64,000 nucleotides of DNA from an uncultured Lachnospiraceae bacterium. Its GTDB lineage: Bacteria > Bacillota > Clostridia > Lachnospirales > Lachnospiraceae. Positions within the stretch are counted from its first letter, which is position 1. Each line of letters opens with the position of its first letter. The stretch lies in contig CAJTTO010000004.1 in the NCBI GenBank assembly GCA_910579275.1, positions 85,840 to 149,839 of the forward strand. The letters are read 5' to 3'. The notes under the pieces are model-generated. The model was not told the DNA's origin, did no database searches, and worked only from the letters and a program-made list of their open reading frames with translations. Shown in pieces: positions 54,049 through 62,662 of this stretch. Both the position numbers and the translations under genes were made by a program.

Positions 54049-56568
54049 CTAAGACTGCTTCAGGTATGTCACAAACGCATTTCCGTTCTGGCGGAACATA
54101 TTTGTGGCATCATTCATTCCTATCTTATAGACCGTCCCCGTCTGCGGATTCATGACCACGACGTTAAGCTCGTTAAAGCCGATTACAAGCATGGCGCTGT
54201 CATTTTCCAGCGACACCAGCACCGGAATGTCCTGATTGACATAATAGAGAACCGCGTCAAGGCTTACGCCGCTCAAGTCAAGCGCTGTCACATCGGTTAG
54301 ATTTTCTTCCAGTATCTGCCGTACTGTCTTCCCCCTGTCAAGCATCGGCTGCACCTTTTTCACGGAACCGGAAAATTCAAGAATTGTCTCAAGGCACACT
54401 GCCAGCTGGGAGCTGCCCTCGCTCACCGCATTTCCGGTAATTGCCATAATCTGGTTTCTCGTGCTGCGCGCCGTCTTTTTCCAGATATAGCTGCCGTTGT
54501 GGTTGACGACCGTCCCGCTGATGCTGTATGCCAGATTAATCGCGTCCGACTCATGGGTGAAGGTCGCCTCGATGCCGTATTTTCCATATACATAGTAACG
54601 GCTGACCGGATTCTCCACAGTGACCTCGAGAATCCGCGTCCCCTCAAACAGCGCCTGCAGCGGCTTTGTGCTTTTTGGCTTTTTCACCTCAAGCGCGTTT
54701 TTCAGGACAAGCTGCACAATCTTCTCGTAATACTGCGTGACGACCGTCTCCGATGAATTGTAGCCGCCCTCATCCACAAGGTTGTTCACAATCTGGTCAT
54801 CGGTCGTACTGCTGTAATCACCCTGTTCATCCTTCACCACTCTGGTAAGCGTAATCAGATTGTCCGCAATTGCGGCATCGGTCACATAAACTCCGTCCTG
54901 TCTGTATGTCTTAAGCACCTCGCCGCGTTCATCCTGAATGTAGACACTGTGCATGGGAAACGTGACGGAACCGGAAAAATCAATGCGGATATCGTCGTAT
55001 GCCACGACGCCGTAAATCAAGTCCTCCCCGATAAAGCCAAGCGGCAGCATTCTATTGCGGTTTTCAGTCTGTATCTCCTGCCTGTTGCCTGTGTTGAGGT
55101 TCATCAGTATCAGTTTCGTGCAGTCGTAAGCATCCGGCGAATTCTGCCAGACAAGCATCTTGTTTGTGTTTGATACCTGAAAGCTTCCCTGCTGCAGATT
55201 GCCCGCAATCTCCTCGCACGTCCTGTTAAGCAGGTCAACTGCCAGAATGGAACCGTCCAGATAGATGTAGAACACGCCGTTTTTGTTAATGAAAGAGAGC
55301 TGTTCCATATCCGTCTTGAGCGTAAAGTAGGATTTGTTGTACGGGATAAAAATAAGTTCCTCCACCGTGTTGAGCATGCCGTTGTACTCGCACACCTCGA
55401 TGCCGATGCTTCCCTCATGCCTGCCGCGGTTCATGTATCCGTACACCATAAACCAGACATTTCCCGTCTCGTCCACGTTCAGTATCTTGATGTCATGGTT
55501 GTTGTAATTGCTCCGCTCATCATCCCCGTCATAAAAGCTGAAAAGCCCCGCAATCTTTTTGTCCGCAGCGTGGTAGCAGAACAGCTGGTTTGCATTGATA
55601 AACGCAAGATTAAGCCCGCCGTCGCTCTCCATCATCTCCACCTCGCTGTCCCTGATGCCAAGCATAATCTTATTGCCGCCGTAAATATCGGAATCGGGGT
55701 CAAATATCTGGTTCATGGTGCGCTCATAGTCCAAAAGGTAAATTCTCTCCGGCGTGTACCTTATGCGGAAAAATTCCACGACATCATAGTTATGGCGCCT
55801 TTTGCCCTCCAAGGTCTGCACCCTGTAATCTACCCTGACGGAAGCCGTCTGCAGCTCTATCTCGCTGATGACAAAATGCGGCTCCCCAATCTGGCTGACC
55901 TGCAAGTCCGCCCAGGTAACCTGTTTAAGGCTGCTATGGATATCCACATGGGCAAGCGTCGTGTTGTCTCCCTTGTAGTTTGACTCAAGGTAGGTGACAA
56001 GCTCCGATGCTTTGTCCTTGTCGAATGTCTTTTCGTGGAAGTCCTTCACAAAAGCCAGTTTCTCGTAGGCATTGTATCCCGCCCCGTCAATGATACGCGT
56101 GTAATACCGTATTGTCTCCTTCTCCGACTCGACCAGCAGAATCCAGTTGTACTCCACGCCGGGTTCAATCAAATCCTTGATGGTGACAGCCGCCTGTATG
56201 CTGCTGTCATCTTCCTTGTAGTCATTTACCTTTGTGCGCTCGACCAGCCGCGTCCCGTCAATGCTTCTGACTTCAAAGTAGATCGAACGGATGGTATTTT
56301 CGTACTTGTCTATCACGAAGTTGAGTGTCCTGCCCTCTTCAAGCGGTGTGATGGTATCCCTGAAAAAGCTGCCGTCCATCTCCTGCTTCAGCCCGTGGAG
56401 ACAGTTGTAGGCAATCCCTTTTGTCGTGATGTGCACCAGCGGGAGGGTTGCCTGTTCCATGCTCGCGGTCAGTTCTTCGTTTCCTTTATTATATATACTG
56501 CTGCTCACAAAAAGAGTGATCACGAAAACCACAATGCAGACAGCCAGTTTACCGATAACTTTTTTCAT
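54049..56568 (-). CDS. Large membrane-anchored protein with C39-like C-terminal domain
   Basis: An 839-aa protein with one N-terminal membrane helix (IGKLAVCIVVFVITLFVSSS) and a large outer part. The middle is beta-rich, like a propeller (GNVWFMVYGYMNRG, GVFYIYLDGSILAVD, NKMLVWQNSPDAYD). The last 120 residues resemble a C39-like peptidase fold (SLDAVLYYVNQDIPVLVSLE, VVVMNPQTGTVYKIG), with Gln in GSSQLAVCLETIL but no evident catalytic Cys-His pair, so it may bind rather than cut. ATG at 56568 is chosen over TTG six bases upstream because GGAG then lies at seven bases. It follows the methyltransferase gene by about 30 bp. Function unknown. Confidence 0.75.
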   Translation of the reverse strand: MKKVIGKLAVCIVVFVITLFVSSSIYNKGNEELTASMEQATLPLVHITTKGIAYNCLHGLKQEMDGSFFRDTITPLEEGRTLNFVIDKYENTIRSIYFEVRSIDGTRLVERTKVNDYKEDDSSIQAAVTIKDLIEPGVEYNWILLVESEKETIRYYTRIIDGAGYNAYEKLAFVKDFHEKTFDKDKASELVTYLESNYKGDNTTLAHVDIHSSLKQVTWADLQVSQIGEPHFVISEIELQTASVRVDYRVQTLEGKRRHNYDVVEFFRIRYTPERIYLLDYERTMNQIFDPDSDIYGGNKIMLGIRDSEVEMMESDGGLNLAFINANQLFCYHAADKKIAGLFSFYDGDDERSNYNNHDIKILNVDETGNVWFMVYGYMNRGRHEGSIGIEVCEYNGMLNTVEELIFIPYNKSYFTLKTDMEQLSFINKNGVFYIYLDGSILAVDLLNRTCEEIAGNLQQGSFQVSNTNKMLVWQNSPDAYDCTKLILMNLNTGNRQEIQTENRNRMLPLGFIGEDLIYGVVAYDDIRIDFSGSVTFPMHSVYIQDERGEVLKTYRQDGVYVTDAAIADNLITLTRVVKDEQGDYSSTTDDQIVNNLVDEGGYNSSETVVTQYYEKIVQLVLKNALEVKKPKSTKPLQALFEGTRILEVTVENPVSRYYVYGKYGIEATFTHESDAINLAYSISGTVVNHNGSYIWKKTARSTRNQIMAITGNAVSEGSSQLAVCLETILEFSGSVKKVQPMLDRGKTVRQILEENLTDVTALDLSGVSLDAVLYYVNQDIPVLVSLENDSAMLVIGFNELNVVVMNPQTGTVYKIGMNDATNMFRQNGNAFVTYLKQS

Positions 56569-56597
56569 ACACAATCTCCATTCTTTCCTACTGATTC

Positions 56598-57788
56598 TTA
56601 TTCCGTATCAAGTAGTGTCTGAAAAGTGGGGCTGATGTGCAGCAGCGCGTTCAGCCACGCCAGCTCCTCTTGTGCTTTTGTGCCTGCATGGTATTTGATG
56701 TGATTTCTTTTGACCGCCCTGATTAAAATATTTTTGGGCGTGTGTTCCATATCAATAAATTCCAGTATCTGTGTGTCATATCCCTGCGTTTCCAGCAGAT
56801 TTGCCCTGACAGCGTCTGTAATCAGCGCCGCCATGCGCTCCTTAATCAGCCCGTAACGCAGCACGGGAGCCAGCTCGTCGCACGTCATCTGCCTGTTTAG
56901 TTCGTGCTGGCAGCACGGCACGGACAAAATAACGCGCGCGTTCCACTTTACTGCCTTTGCAAGCGCATAGTCCGTCGCCGTATCGCAGGCGTGGAGCGTC
57001 ACCACCATGTCCACCTGTCCGACGCCGTCATAGGAGCTGATGTCGCCTACCAGAAATTTTAACCCATCATATCCAAATTTATCCGCAAGCGCCTGACATT
57101 TCTCGATAACGTCCTTTTTCAGGTCAAGCCCAATGACACATATGTCATATCCGTTCATCACCTTCAGATAATAATACAGCGCAAATGTCAGATAAGATTT
57201 TCCGCACCCAAAGTCGATAATATTGAGCGTTCTGCCCTCTTCCTTCGGAAGATTCGGGAGAATATCCCTGACAAACTCGAGATATCGGTTTATCTGGCGG
57301 AATTTGTCGTATTTTGCATGCACAATTCTGCCGTCAGGTGTCTGTACCCCAAGCTCCACCAGAAACGCAACAGGCTCGTCCTGCGGGAGAATGTACTGCT
57401 TCTGCCTGTTGTGTGAAAAATCACCTGTGTCTGCCTGCCCGTCTGCGGCGGTTTTTTCCTTTTCCTTTATGGTCACTTTTCCTTTCCTGCTCACAAGCGC
57501 AGTGAGCCTGTGCCGCTCAGACTCGAGCGCAAGCTGCCTGAAATCCTCCGTCATCGCGCGGACAAGATAGGACGGCAGCTCTTCTTTCGGCAGGTTCTGG
57601 TGATATGCCTTTGTCCCCACAAAACGCTCCGCCTGATATAAAAGCGCCTCCTTTTTGCGCACAGGCCGTATGCGTAGTTTTTGGATTTTTTCCTTGTCGC
57701 GGGGATTGCTGGCTGTCACACTCAGAATCATTTCATTGTTATTTATATAATTTTTCAGTATTTTTCCCAAATTATCCATGAAATTCAT
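56598..57788 (-). CDS. SAM-dependent methyltransferase (Methyltransf_32-like)
   Basis: A 396-aa class I methyltransferase. LNIIDFGCGKSYLTFALYYY is the SAM motif, DLKKDVIEKC the acidic loop, and VVTLHACDTATDYALAKAV and ILSVPCCQHELNRQM are typical of the Methyltransf_32 group. The N-terminal 150 residues form a separate domain (KLRIRPVRKKEALLYQAERF, QYILPQDEPVAFLVELG). The natural substrate is not known; RNA or protein are possible. It begins a minus-strand pair with the large membrane protein and is divergent from the GntR gene. Confidence 0.85.
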   Translation of the reverse strand: MNFMDNLGKILKNYINNNEMILSVTASNPRDKEKIQKLRIRPVRKKEALLYQAERFVGTKAYHQNLPKEELPSYLVRAMTEDFRQLALESERHRLTALVSRKGKVTIKEKEKTAADGQADTGDFSHNRQKQYILPQDEPVAFLVELGVQTPDGRIVHAKYDKFRQINRYLEFVRDILPNLPKEEGRTLNIIDFGCGKSYLTFALYYYLKVMNGYDICVIGLDLKKDVIEKCQALADKFGYDGLKFLVGDISSYDGVGQVDMVVTLHACDTATDYALAKAVKWNARVILSVPCCQHELNRQMTCDELAPVLRYGLIKERMAALITDAVRANLLETQGYDTQILEFIDMEHTPKNILIRAVKRNHIKYHAGTKAQEELAWLNALLHISPTFQTLLDTE

Positions 57789-57862
57789 TGTAGCACGAAA
57801 CCGTGCGTATTAAAAGGGAATAAAAAAATATTTACCGCAGCAAAGAATCATCAATAAAGCTA

Positions 57863-57916
57863 TTGACATCTTTTGTAAAATGTATTATTGTATTAGTGTA
57901 TTAATCAAACAATACA
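57863..57916 (+). promoter_or_regulatory. Promoter and possible GntR operator
   Basis: TTGACA (57863-57868) and TATTGT (57886-57891) are 17 bp apart. TGTATT (57889-57894) and AATACA (57911-57916) form an inverted repeat across the start region with an extra GTGTATTAAT between. This resembles operators of YtrA-type GntR regulators, suggesting autoregulation. Confidence 0.55.
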
Positions 57917-57933
57917 GAAAAGGAGGCATAAAG

Positions 57934-58299
57934 ATGGCATGGGAAATGAGTTCAGACCGACCGATTTATACACAGATCTATGACAAAATACTTGTCCGCA
58001 TCGTATGCGGCATCTATAGAGCAGGCTCCCGTCTGCCAAGCGTGCGCGATTTGGCAGCGGAGGCAAGCGTCAACCCAAACACAATGCAGCGGGCCTTTAC
58101 CGAGCTCGAACGCAGCGGCCTTATCGTGACGCTGCGCAACAGCGGGCGTGTTGTGACGGAAGATATGCAGATGATTGACAATGCCAAGCGGCAGCTTGCA
58201 CTGGCACAGATTGGCAGTTTCTTTGCAAACATGCGGGAGCTTGGCTACACGGATCAGGAAATCATGGCGCTGATCAACAGTGTTATTTCAGAAAAATAA
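57934..58299 (+). CDS. GntR family regulator, YtrA type
   Basis: The 121-aa product is a short GntR regulator: winged helix (PIYTQIYDKILVRIVCGIYR, LPSVRDLAAEASVNPNTMQR, ALTELERSGLI-like segment) and a short C-terminal helical pair, as in YtrA. ATG at 57934 has AAAAGGAGG at the right distance; the ORF upstream to 57880 lies over the promoter. YtrA members repress the ABC transporter genes that follow, often in response to cell-wall antibiotics; here the ABC gene starts 22 bp after the stop. Confidence 0.92.
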   Translation: MAWEMSSDRPIYTQIYDKILVRIVCGIYRAGSRLPSVRDLAAEASVNPNTMQRAFTELERSGLIVTLRNSGRVVTEDMQMIDNAKRQLALAQIGSFFANMRELGYTDQEIMALINSVISEK

Positions 58300-58321
58300 A
58301 TACCTGAGGGAGGGAACGAAT

Positions 58322-59272
58322 GTGAATAATAACAACGAAAATCCAATGGCAGCACAGCAGGACAACAGTGCTTCAGTCTATCCACAGCAGAACAGCAACC
58401 CTGTTCCGCTTACACAGCAGGAAGGCGGATCGGCTTATCCGCAGCAGACCGTCAGTCCTTCATCTTATCCGCAGCAGGAAAGCAGTGCCCCGCTTTATAC
58501 ACAGAAAGAAAGCGGCAGCGCTTACACACAGCAAGACCAGATGTACGGAGGCGAGTCTGTTTCCGCCATACCGCTTCTGCAGCTCAATGACCTCTGCAAG
58601 CGATACCCGGGAATGGGCAGTTACATGTCGGTTTTCCACATGAACCTGATTATCCCGCGGGGACGTATTATCGGTCTGCTTGGACCAAACGGATGCGGAA
58701 AGTCCACACTGATAAAAATGATTAACGGGCTTCTGACGCCGACATGCGGCAATGTCCTGATTAACGGTTTAAATCCCTGTGCCGCCACCAAGAAGGTTAT
58801 CTCCTATCTTCCTGAGCGCACCTATCTTGACAACAGCATGAAAGTCAGCCAGATGGTGGGATATTTTGCAGATTTTTACGAGGACTTTTCAACAGAGAAA
58901 GCCTTTCAGATGCTTGGCGCGCTTGGCATCAATACAGAGGCACGTCTCAAGACACTCTCAAAGGGCACCAAGGAAAAGGTACAGCTGATTCTTGTCATGA
59001 GCAGGCACGCAGACCTTTATATCCTTGACGAACCGATTGCCGGTGTCGACCCTGCCGCAAGGGATTACATCCTTCGCACAATTATCACCAACTACAATCC
59101 GGGTTCGACGATTCTTTTGTCGACTCATCTGATATCGGACATTGAAAACATACTTGACGACGTGATTTTCATGAAAAACGGATCTCTGATGCTGTATACG
59201 TCGGTTGACGCAATCAGGAGTCAGATGGGCAAGTCGGTAGACACTTACTTCAGGGAGGTATATGCATGTTAG
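58322..59272 (+). CDS. ABC transporter ATP-binding protein with Gln-rich N-terminal extension
   Basis: The 316-aa protein starts at GTG (58322) with GGAGGGA upstream. The first 84 residues are low complexity with repeats of YPQQ (20-23, 39-42, 49-52) and TQQ-like variants. The ABC domain follows: Walker A GPNGCGKST, signature LSKGTKEKV (atypical), Walker B LYILDEPIAGVD and the switch region STHLI. It belongs to the YtrB/EcfA-like export group. The pair with the permease and the YtrA-like regulator suggests export or antibiotic resistance. The Gln-rich extension is unusual for this family and may be a flexible tether or interaction region. The gene overlaps the permease by 7 bp. Confidence 0.9.
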   Translation: MNNNNENPMAAQQDNSASVYPQQNSNPVPLTQQEGGSAYPQQTVSPSSYPQQESSAPLYTQKESGSAYTQQDQMYGGESVSAIPLLQLNDLCKRYPGMGSYMSVFHMNLIIPRGRIIGLLGPNGCGKSTLIKMINGLLTPTCGNVLINGLNPCAATKKVISYLPERTYLDNSMKVSQMVGYFADFYEDFSTEKAFQMLGALGINTEARLKTLSKGTKEKVQLILVMSRHADLYILDEPIAGVDPAARDYILRTIITNYNPGSTILLSTHLISDIENILDDVIFMKNGSLMLYTSVDAIRSQMGKSVDTYFREVYAC

Positions 59273-60144
59273 GAAAACTTTTTAAATACGAATGGAAGGG
59301 ATTACGTTTCCCTATGTTAATCATGCTGATTGTGCTTGCCGGCACAACAGTTCTGACTTGCAGCGTCATCGTGACGATTAATCCAAAATTTGACGAAACA
59401 CTTACCTGGTACTCAGTCATGGCGCTTATGCTTTCCATTTTTCTCTACTATTTTGGAATCATCGGCTGTTCACTGGGCGTCATGTTAACGATTGCAATCC
59501 GGTTTTACAAGACCTGTTACACGGATCAGGGCTACTTGACCCACACACTACCCGTCTCTACACAGAAGATACTCAATGTCAAGCTTATCTCCTCTGTTGC
59601 CGCTATCCTTTTTCTAATACTGGCGGTAGCGGTCAGTCTGCTTGTCATTGCAAATGTGGGCGTAAACCATATCCTGTCAATCGCCATCGCAGAGAGCAAC
59701 GGATATTTAACGGATACCGCGGATTTGCGCAGACTGTTTTTTCAGGAACTGTCCTCCGCATTATCAGAATTTGAGACCGAACTCGGCATCAGCCTTGGCA
59801 CATATATAGTGTATCTGGTGGTCTATTTTATCATTGCCATCATTGCAAATACTGTGACTATTTTAGGCTGCGTGTCACTGGGGCAGCTCTACACCAAGCA
59901 CCGCATTATCGGCGCGATTGCAGCATACTTTGTCGTACAGTTTATTCTCAAGATACTTGGCTACATTGCTTCAATACCAATGTATTCGAAGCTGATGCGT
60001 GCAGACATGTATTATGAGGAATATACCGCATTCGGGCTGATGTCGCCGACCATGGATCTGGCGCTGTTCTTCTCCGTCGTTGTCGCGGTAATTATGTATT
60101 TCATAAACCTGCACATGCTGACCAAAAAACTAAATCTGGAATAA
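59266..60144 (+). CDS. ABC transporter permease
   Basis: A 292-aa membrane protein with six predicted helices (for example FPMLIMLIVLAGTTVLTCSV, LISSVAAILFLILAVAVSLL, YIVYLVVYFIIAIIANTVTI). GYLTHTLPVSTQKILNVKL after the second helix pair is a common motif of ABC-2-type permeases next to YtrA regulators. The start ATG overlaps the ATPase gene by 7 bp, and GGGAGG lies just before. It ends in the shared terminator with murI. The substrate is unknown. Confidence 0.9.
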   Translation: MLGKLFKYEWKGLRFPMLIMLIVLAGTTVLTCSVIVTINPKFDETLTWYSVMALMLSIFLYYFGIIGCSLGVMLTIAIRFYKTCYTDQGYLTHTLPVSTQKILNVKLISSVAAILFLILAVAVSLLVIANVGVNHILSIAIAESNGYLTDTADLRRLFFQELSSALSEFETELGISLGTYIVYLVVYFIIAIIANTVTILGCVSLGQLYTKHRIIGAIAAYFVVQFILKILGYIASIPMYSKLMRADMYYEEYTAFGLMSPTMDLALFFSVVVAVIMYFINLHMLTKKLNLE

Positions 60145-60146
60145 CG

Positions 60147-60187
60147 CAATGCGCTGTCTGTTTCTTTACAGACAGCGCATTTTTTCG
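60147..60187. terminator. Bidirectional terminator overlapping the murI stop
   Basis: AATGCGCTGTCTGT pairs perfectly with ACAGACAGCGCATT around TTCTTT, followed by TTTTTC on the plus strand. It ends the ABC operon and contains the last codons and stop of murI on the minus strand (60166). Confidence 0.9.
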
Positions 60188-60987
60188 AGGCGTTGATGGA
60201 GGTCATTGAACATGTTGAGTCTGTCCGCGTCCAATATCTCCCTGCCCGACACAAAATATCTGACACATATGTCATTTTTATTCCGTTCCCAGTCCCGGCA
60301 CATATTTCCTTCTTTATCCGCAAGTGCACCTTTTGCTTCCAGAATCCGCATCAGCTGGCGCACCGTCCCCTGACTTCCGTCAATCATATGGGTTCCCGAC
60401 GGCATCAGTTTCTGAAATGTGTCCTTAAAAAAATTAAAGTGCGTGCATCCAAGCACCAGTTCCCCGTATTTTTCCAAAGGATACGCGGAAAGCTTGTTTT
60501 TGAGGTACCTTGTGACCTCATCGGAGACAAACTCGCCGCGCTCCGCAAACTCGACAAGGCGGGGCAGTTCGAGCAAATCGACAAGATGTGCGTCATCGAC
60601 ACGCTCCACAAGGTTCTGCAGCTTTTTCTCGTGTACGGTGAGCGGCGTTGCCACGACCATCACGCGTTTTCCGTCACTCTCCTCCACTGCCGGCTTTACC
60701 GCCGGCTCGATACCTATAATCGGGAGGTCGGCATATTTGGCACGCATCTGTTCCGCCGCAACCGCGGTTGCCGTATTGCACGCAATCACGACTGCCTTGC
60801 AGTCCTGCTCTGCCATAAACCGGATAACCGCATCCACATACGATATGACCTGCTCCCTGCTCTTTGTCCCATACGGCACATGATCCGTATCCGCATAAAA
60901 AATAAATTTTTCCCGCGGCATCATCAGCATTGCCTGATGGAGCAGCGTCATGCCGCCAATGCCCGAATCAAAAATACCAATATTCAT
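60166..60987 (-). CDS. murI: Glutamate racemase
   Basis: The 273-aa enzyme converts L- to D-glutamate for peptidoglycan. IGIFDSGIGGMTLLHQA has the catalytic Asp region, VVIACNTATAVAAEQM and LVLGCTHFNFF the two catalytic cysteines, with a substrate loop YADTDHVPYGTKS. The start ATG (60987) has GGAGG five bases upstream; an upstream ATG at 61014 lacks one. Length is normal. It is separated by about 50 bp from the chemoreceptor gene upstream. Confidence 0.96.
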   Translation of the reverse strand: MNIGIFDSGIGGMTLLHQAMLMMPREKFIFYADTDHVPYGTKSREQVISYVDAVIRFMAEQDCKAVVIACNTATAVAAEQMRAKYADLPIIGIEPAVKPAVEESDGKRVMVVATPLTVHEKKLQNLVERVDDAHLVDLLELPRLVEFAERGEFVSDEVTRYLKNKLSAYPLEKYGELVLGCTHFNFFKDTFQKLMPSGTHMIDGSQGTVRQLMRILEAKGALADKEGNMCRDWERNKNDICVRYFVSGREILDADRLNMFNDLHQRLEKMRCL

Positions 60988-61040
60988 ACCAGCCTCCATA
61001 CACGAGTACACCATTTCCGTTAAAAATTCGTTCCCTGATT

Positions 61041-62627
61041 TTAAAGATTGTCAAATACCACGGTCTCCTCTTCCAGCCCCTTTACAACCGCCTGATTAAC
61101 GCCCATGCGCTGCGCAATATCCTCCATGTCGCCGGCAAGCTGTCTGGTATTGCCTGCAACGCCGGTAATGCCGTTTGCGCCTTCGCTGATGGCCTTCGTG
61201 ATTGTGCCAATAGACTCCGCAATTCCCGACATGGAATGTTTCAGCCGGTTCGTGCGTTCATGGAATTCTGCCATCGACCGCCGGATGTAGGCCGCATCCT
61301 CCTTATACTGGCTTCCTGACTGCACAAAGCCTTCGAATTCAGCAAGCACAGACGCACGCATATACTCGACCAGCTGCTGCGCGTTGTCCGATAAGTTATA
61401 TACGGCGGCGGTGACCACACTGTTTACTTCCTGAATGCGGTTTGCCGCTTTCTGGCTGGAATTAGCCAAATCACGCACTTCCCCGGCAACAACGGCAAAC
61501 CCTTCGCCCGCCTCCCCTGCCCTTGCAGCCTCCACGGCGGCATTCAGGGCAATCAGCTGTGTCTGCTGCGCGATGGAAAGAATCTCGCCTGTGAGGTTTT
61601 TAATCTGATCCACACTTTTGCTTTTGGCAATCGCGTCGTTCAGGGAAACCAGTATTTCCTCCGCCTTGGCTCCGGTAATCCGCGCACTGTTCTGGGCAGA
61701 CTGCTGCATATCTTCTGCGCGCGCATTCATCTGCGTGCTGTATTCCGTGATGGCGCTGCACTCCTCCGCCATGTCCTGCGCATCCATTCTGACATTCTCC
61801 GCATTGTCGTTGATGGCGGACACATTGTTTGCCATGTCCTGAATCATTGCGGAAAGCTCTTCCGCAAGCGTGGACAAATCAGACGCACTCGCTTTGGAAG
61901 CCCGCGTCCTTTTGAGCACCTCGCCCGTCATCAGGTTGATACGCCCCGAGCTTTCCTTAATGGTTTTGAGAATGCTCTTGACCGGAATAACCACATATCT
62001 GGTAATCAGCTTCAGATCCGCAAACACCAGCAGAACACATATCAGTACAGCGGCAGCCCCTGCCACCAAGGATACGAGATAGGTTGCTGCCAGATGGCTG
62101 CGTGCCTCCTGCGTCTGCGCACTGATGGATGCATTCAGCGCATCTATGTCTGTCTGCATGGCTTCCGCATAGAGGGCGACATCCCCGTTAGCGTAGGCAT
62201 AGGCGTCCTGCGTCTTATGGCTTGCGCTGGCACATACCAGAAAGACAAGCGCATGTTTAAACGAATCGTAATCCGACAGCAGCGTCTGAAATTGCGCCGC
62301 ATCCTCGGGCATCACGTACTGCTCGAATTCCGACAGTCTGCCATCCAGCAGTGCTTCCTCCTGCTTAATCTGTCCAATGAGTGTCGTCATGGTTTTATAG
62401 TCCGTGGCGACGATGTGGCTTAGCGCCATTTTATGTATATTCATCGAAGACTGACATATTTCCGACAGCATGTCCTTCCCGTCCATGTAATTGTCCGCAA
62501 TATTGGAAGCGCTCGTGTTGACATTACGGATATTGAGGATGGAAAGAATATTGGACAAAACCGCCACGATTCCCAGAAGGGCAATCGGAATGATTAAACG
62601 ATGTTTTAAACTGATATTTTTCATCAC
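61041..62627 (-). CDS. Methyl-accepting chemotaxis protein
   Basis: A 528-aa chemoreceptor. It has an N-terminal membrane helix (LIIPIALLGIVAVLSNILSI), an outer four-helix-bundle-like sensor of about 170 residues, a second membrane helix (LVSLVAGAAAVLICVLLVFA), a short HAMP-like linker and a signalling domain with the highly conserved tip (SIAQQTQLIALNAAVEAARA, GEGFAVVAGEVRDLANSSQK). It implies motility. Starts at GTG 62627 (GGAG eight bases away) or ATG 62624. It follows the solute-binding lipoprotein, probably in one transcript, so that protein may present ligand to the receptor. Confidence 0.92.
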   Translation of the reverse strand: MMKNISLKHRLIIPIALLGIVAVLSNILSILNIRNVNTSASNIADNYMDGKDMLSEICQSSMNIHKMALSHIVATDYKTMTTLIGQIKQEEALLDGRLSEFEQYVMPEDAAQFQTLLSDYDSFKHALVFLVCASASHKTQDAYAYANGDVALYAEAMQTDIDALNASISAQTQEARSHLAATYLVSLVAGAAAVLICVLLVFADLKLITRYVVIPVKSILKTIKESSGRINLMTGEVLKRTRASKASASDLSTLAEELSAMIQDMANNVSAINDNAENVRMDAQDMAEECSAITEYSTQMNARAEDMQQSAQNSARITGAKAEEILVSLNDAIAKSKSVDQIKNLTGEILSIAQQTQLIALNAAVEAARAGEAGEGFAVVAGEVRDLANSSQKAANRIQEVNSVVTAAVYNLSDNAQQLVEYMRASVLAEFEGFVQSGSQYKEDAAYIRRSMAEFHERTNRLKHSMSGIAESIGTITKAISEGANGITGVAGNTRQLAGDMEDIAQRMGVNQAVVKGLEEETVVFDNL

Positions 62628-62662
62628 AACCGGTACTCCTTTTTTTGTCTCTAAGGCGCTCC

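Noticed and set aside
62524..62662. Out-of-frame tail extending the solute-binding protein to 459 aa
   Set aside because: The sequence after the G run is Arg-rich, overlaps the chemoreceptor start and lacks family similarity; the correct ending is in the next frame.
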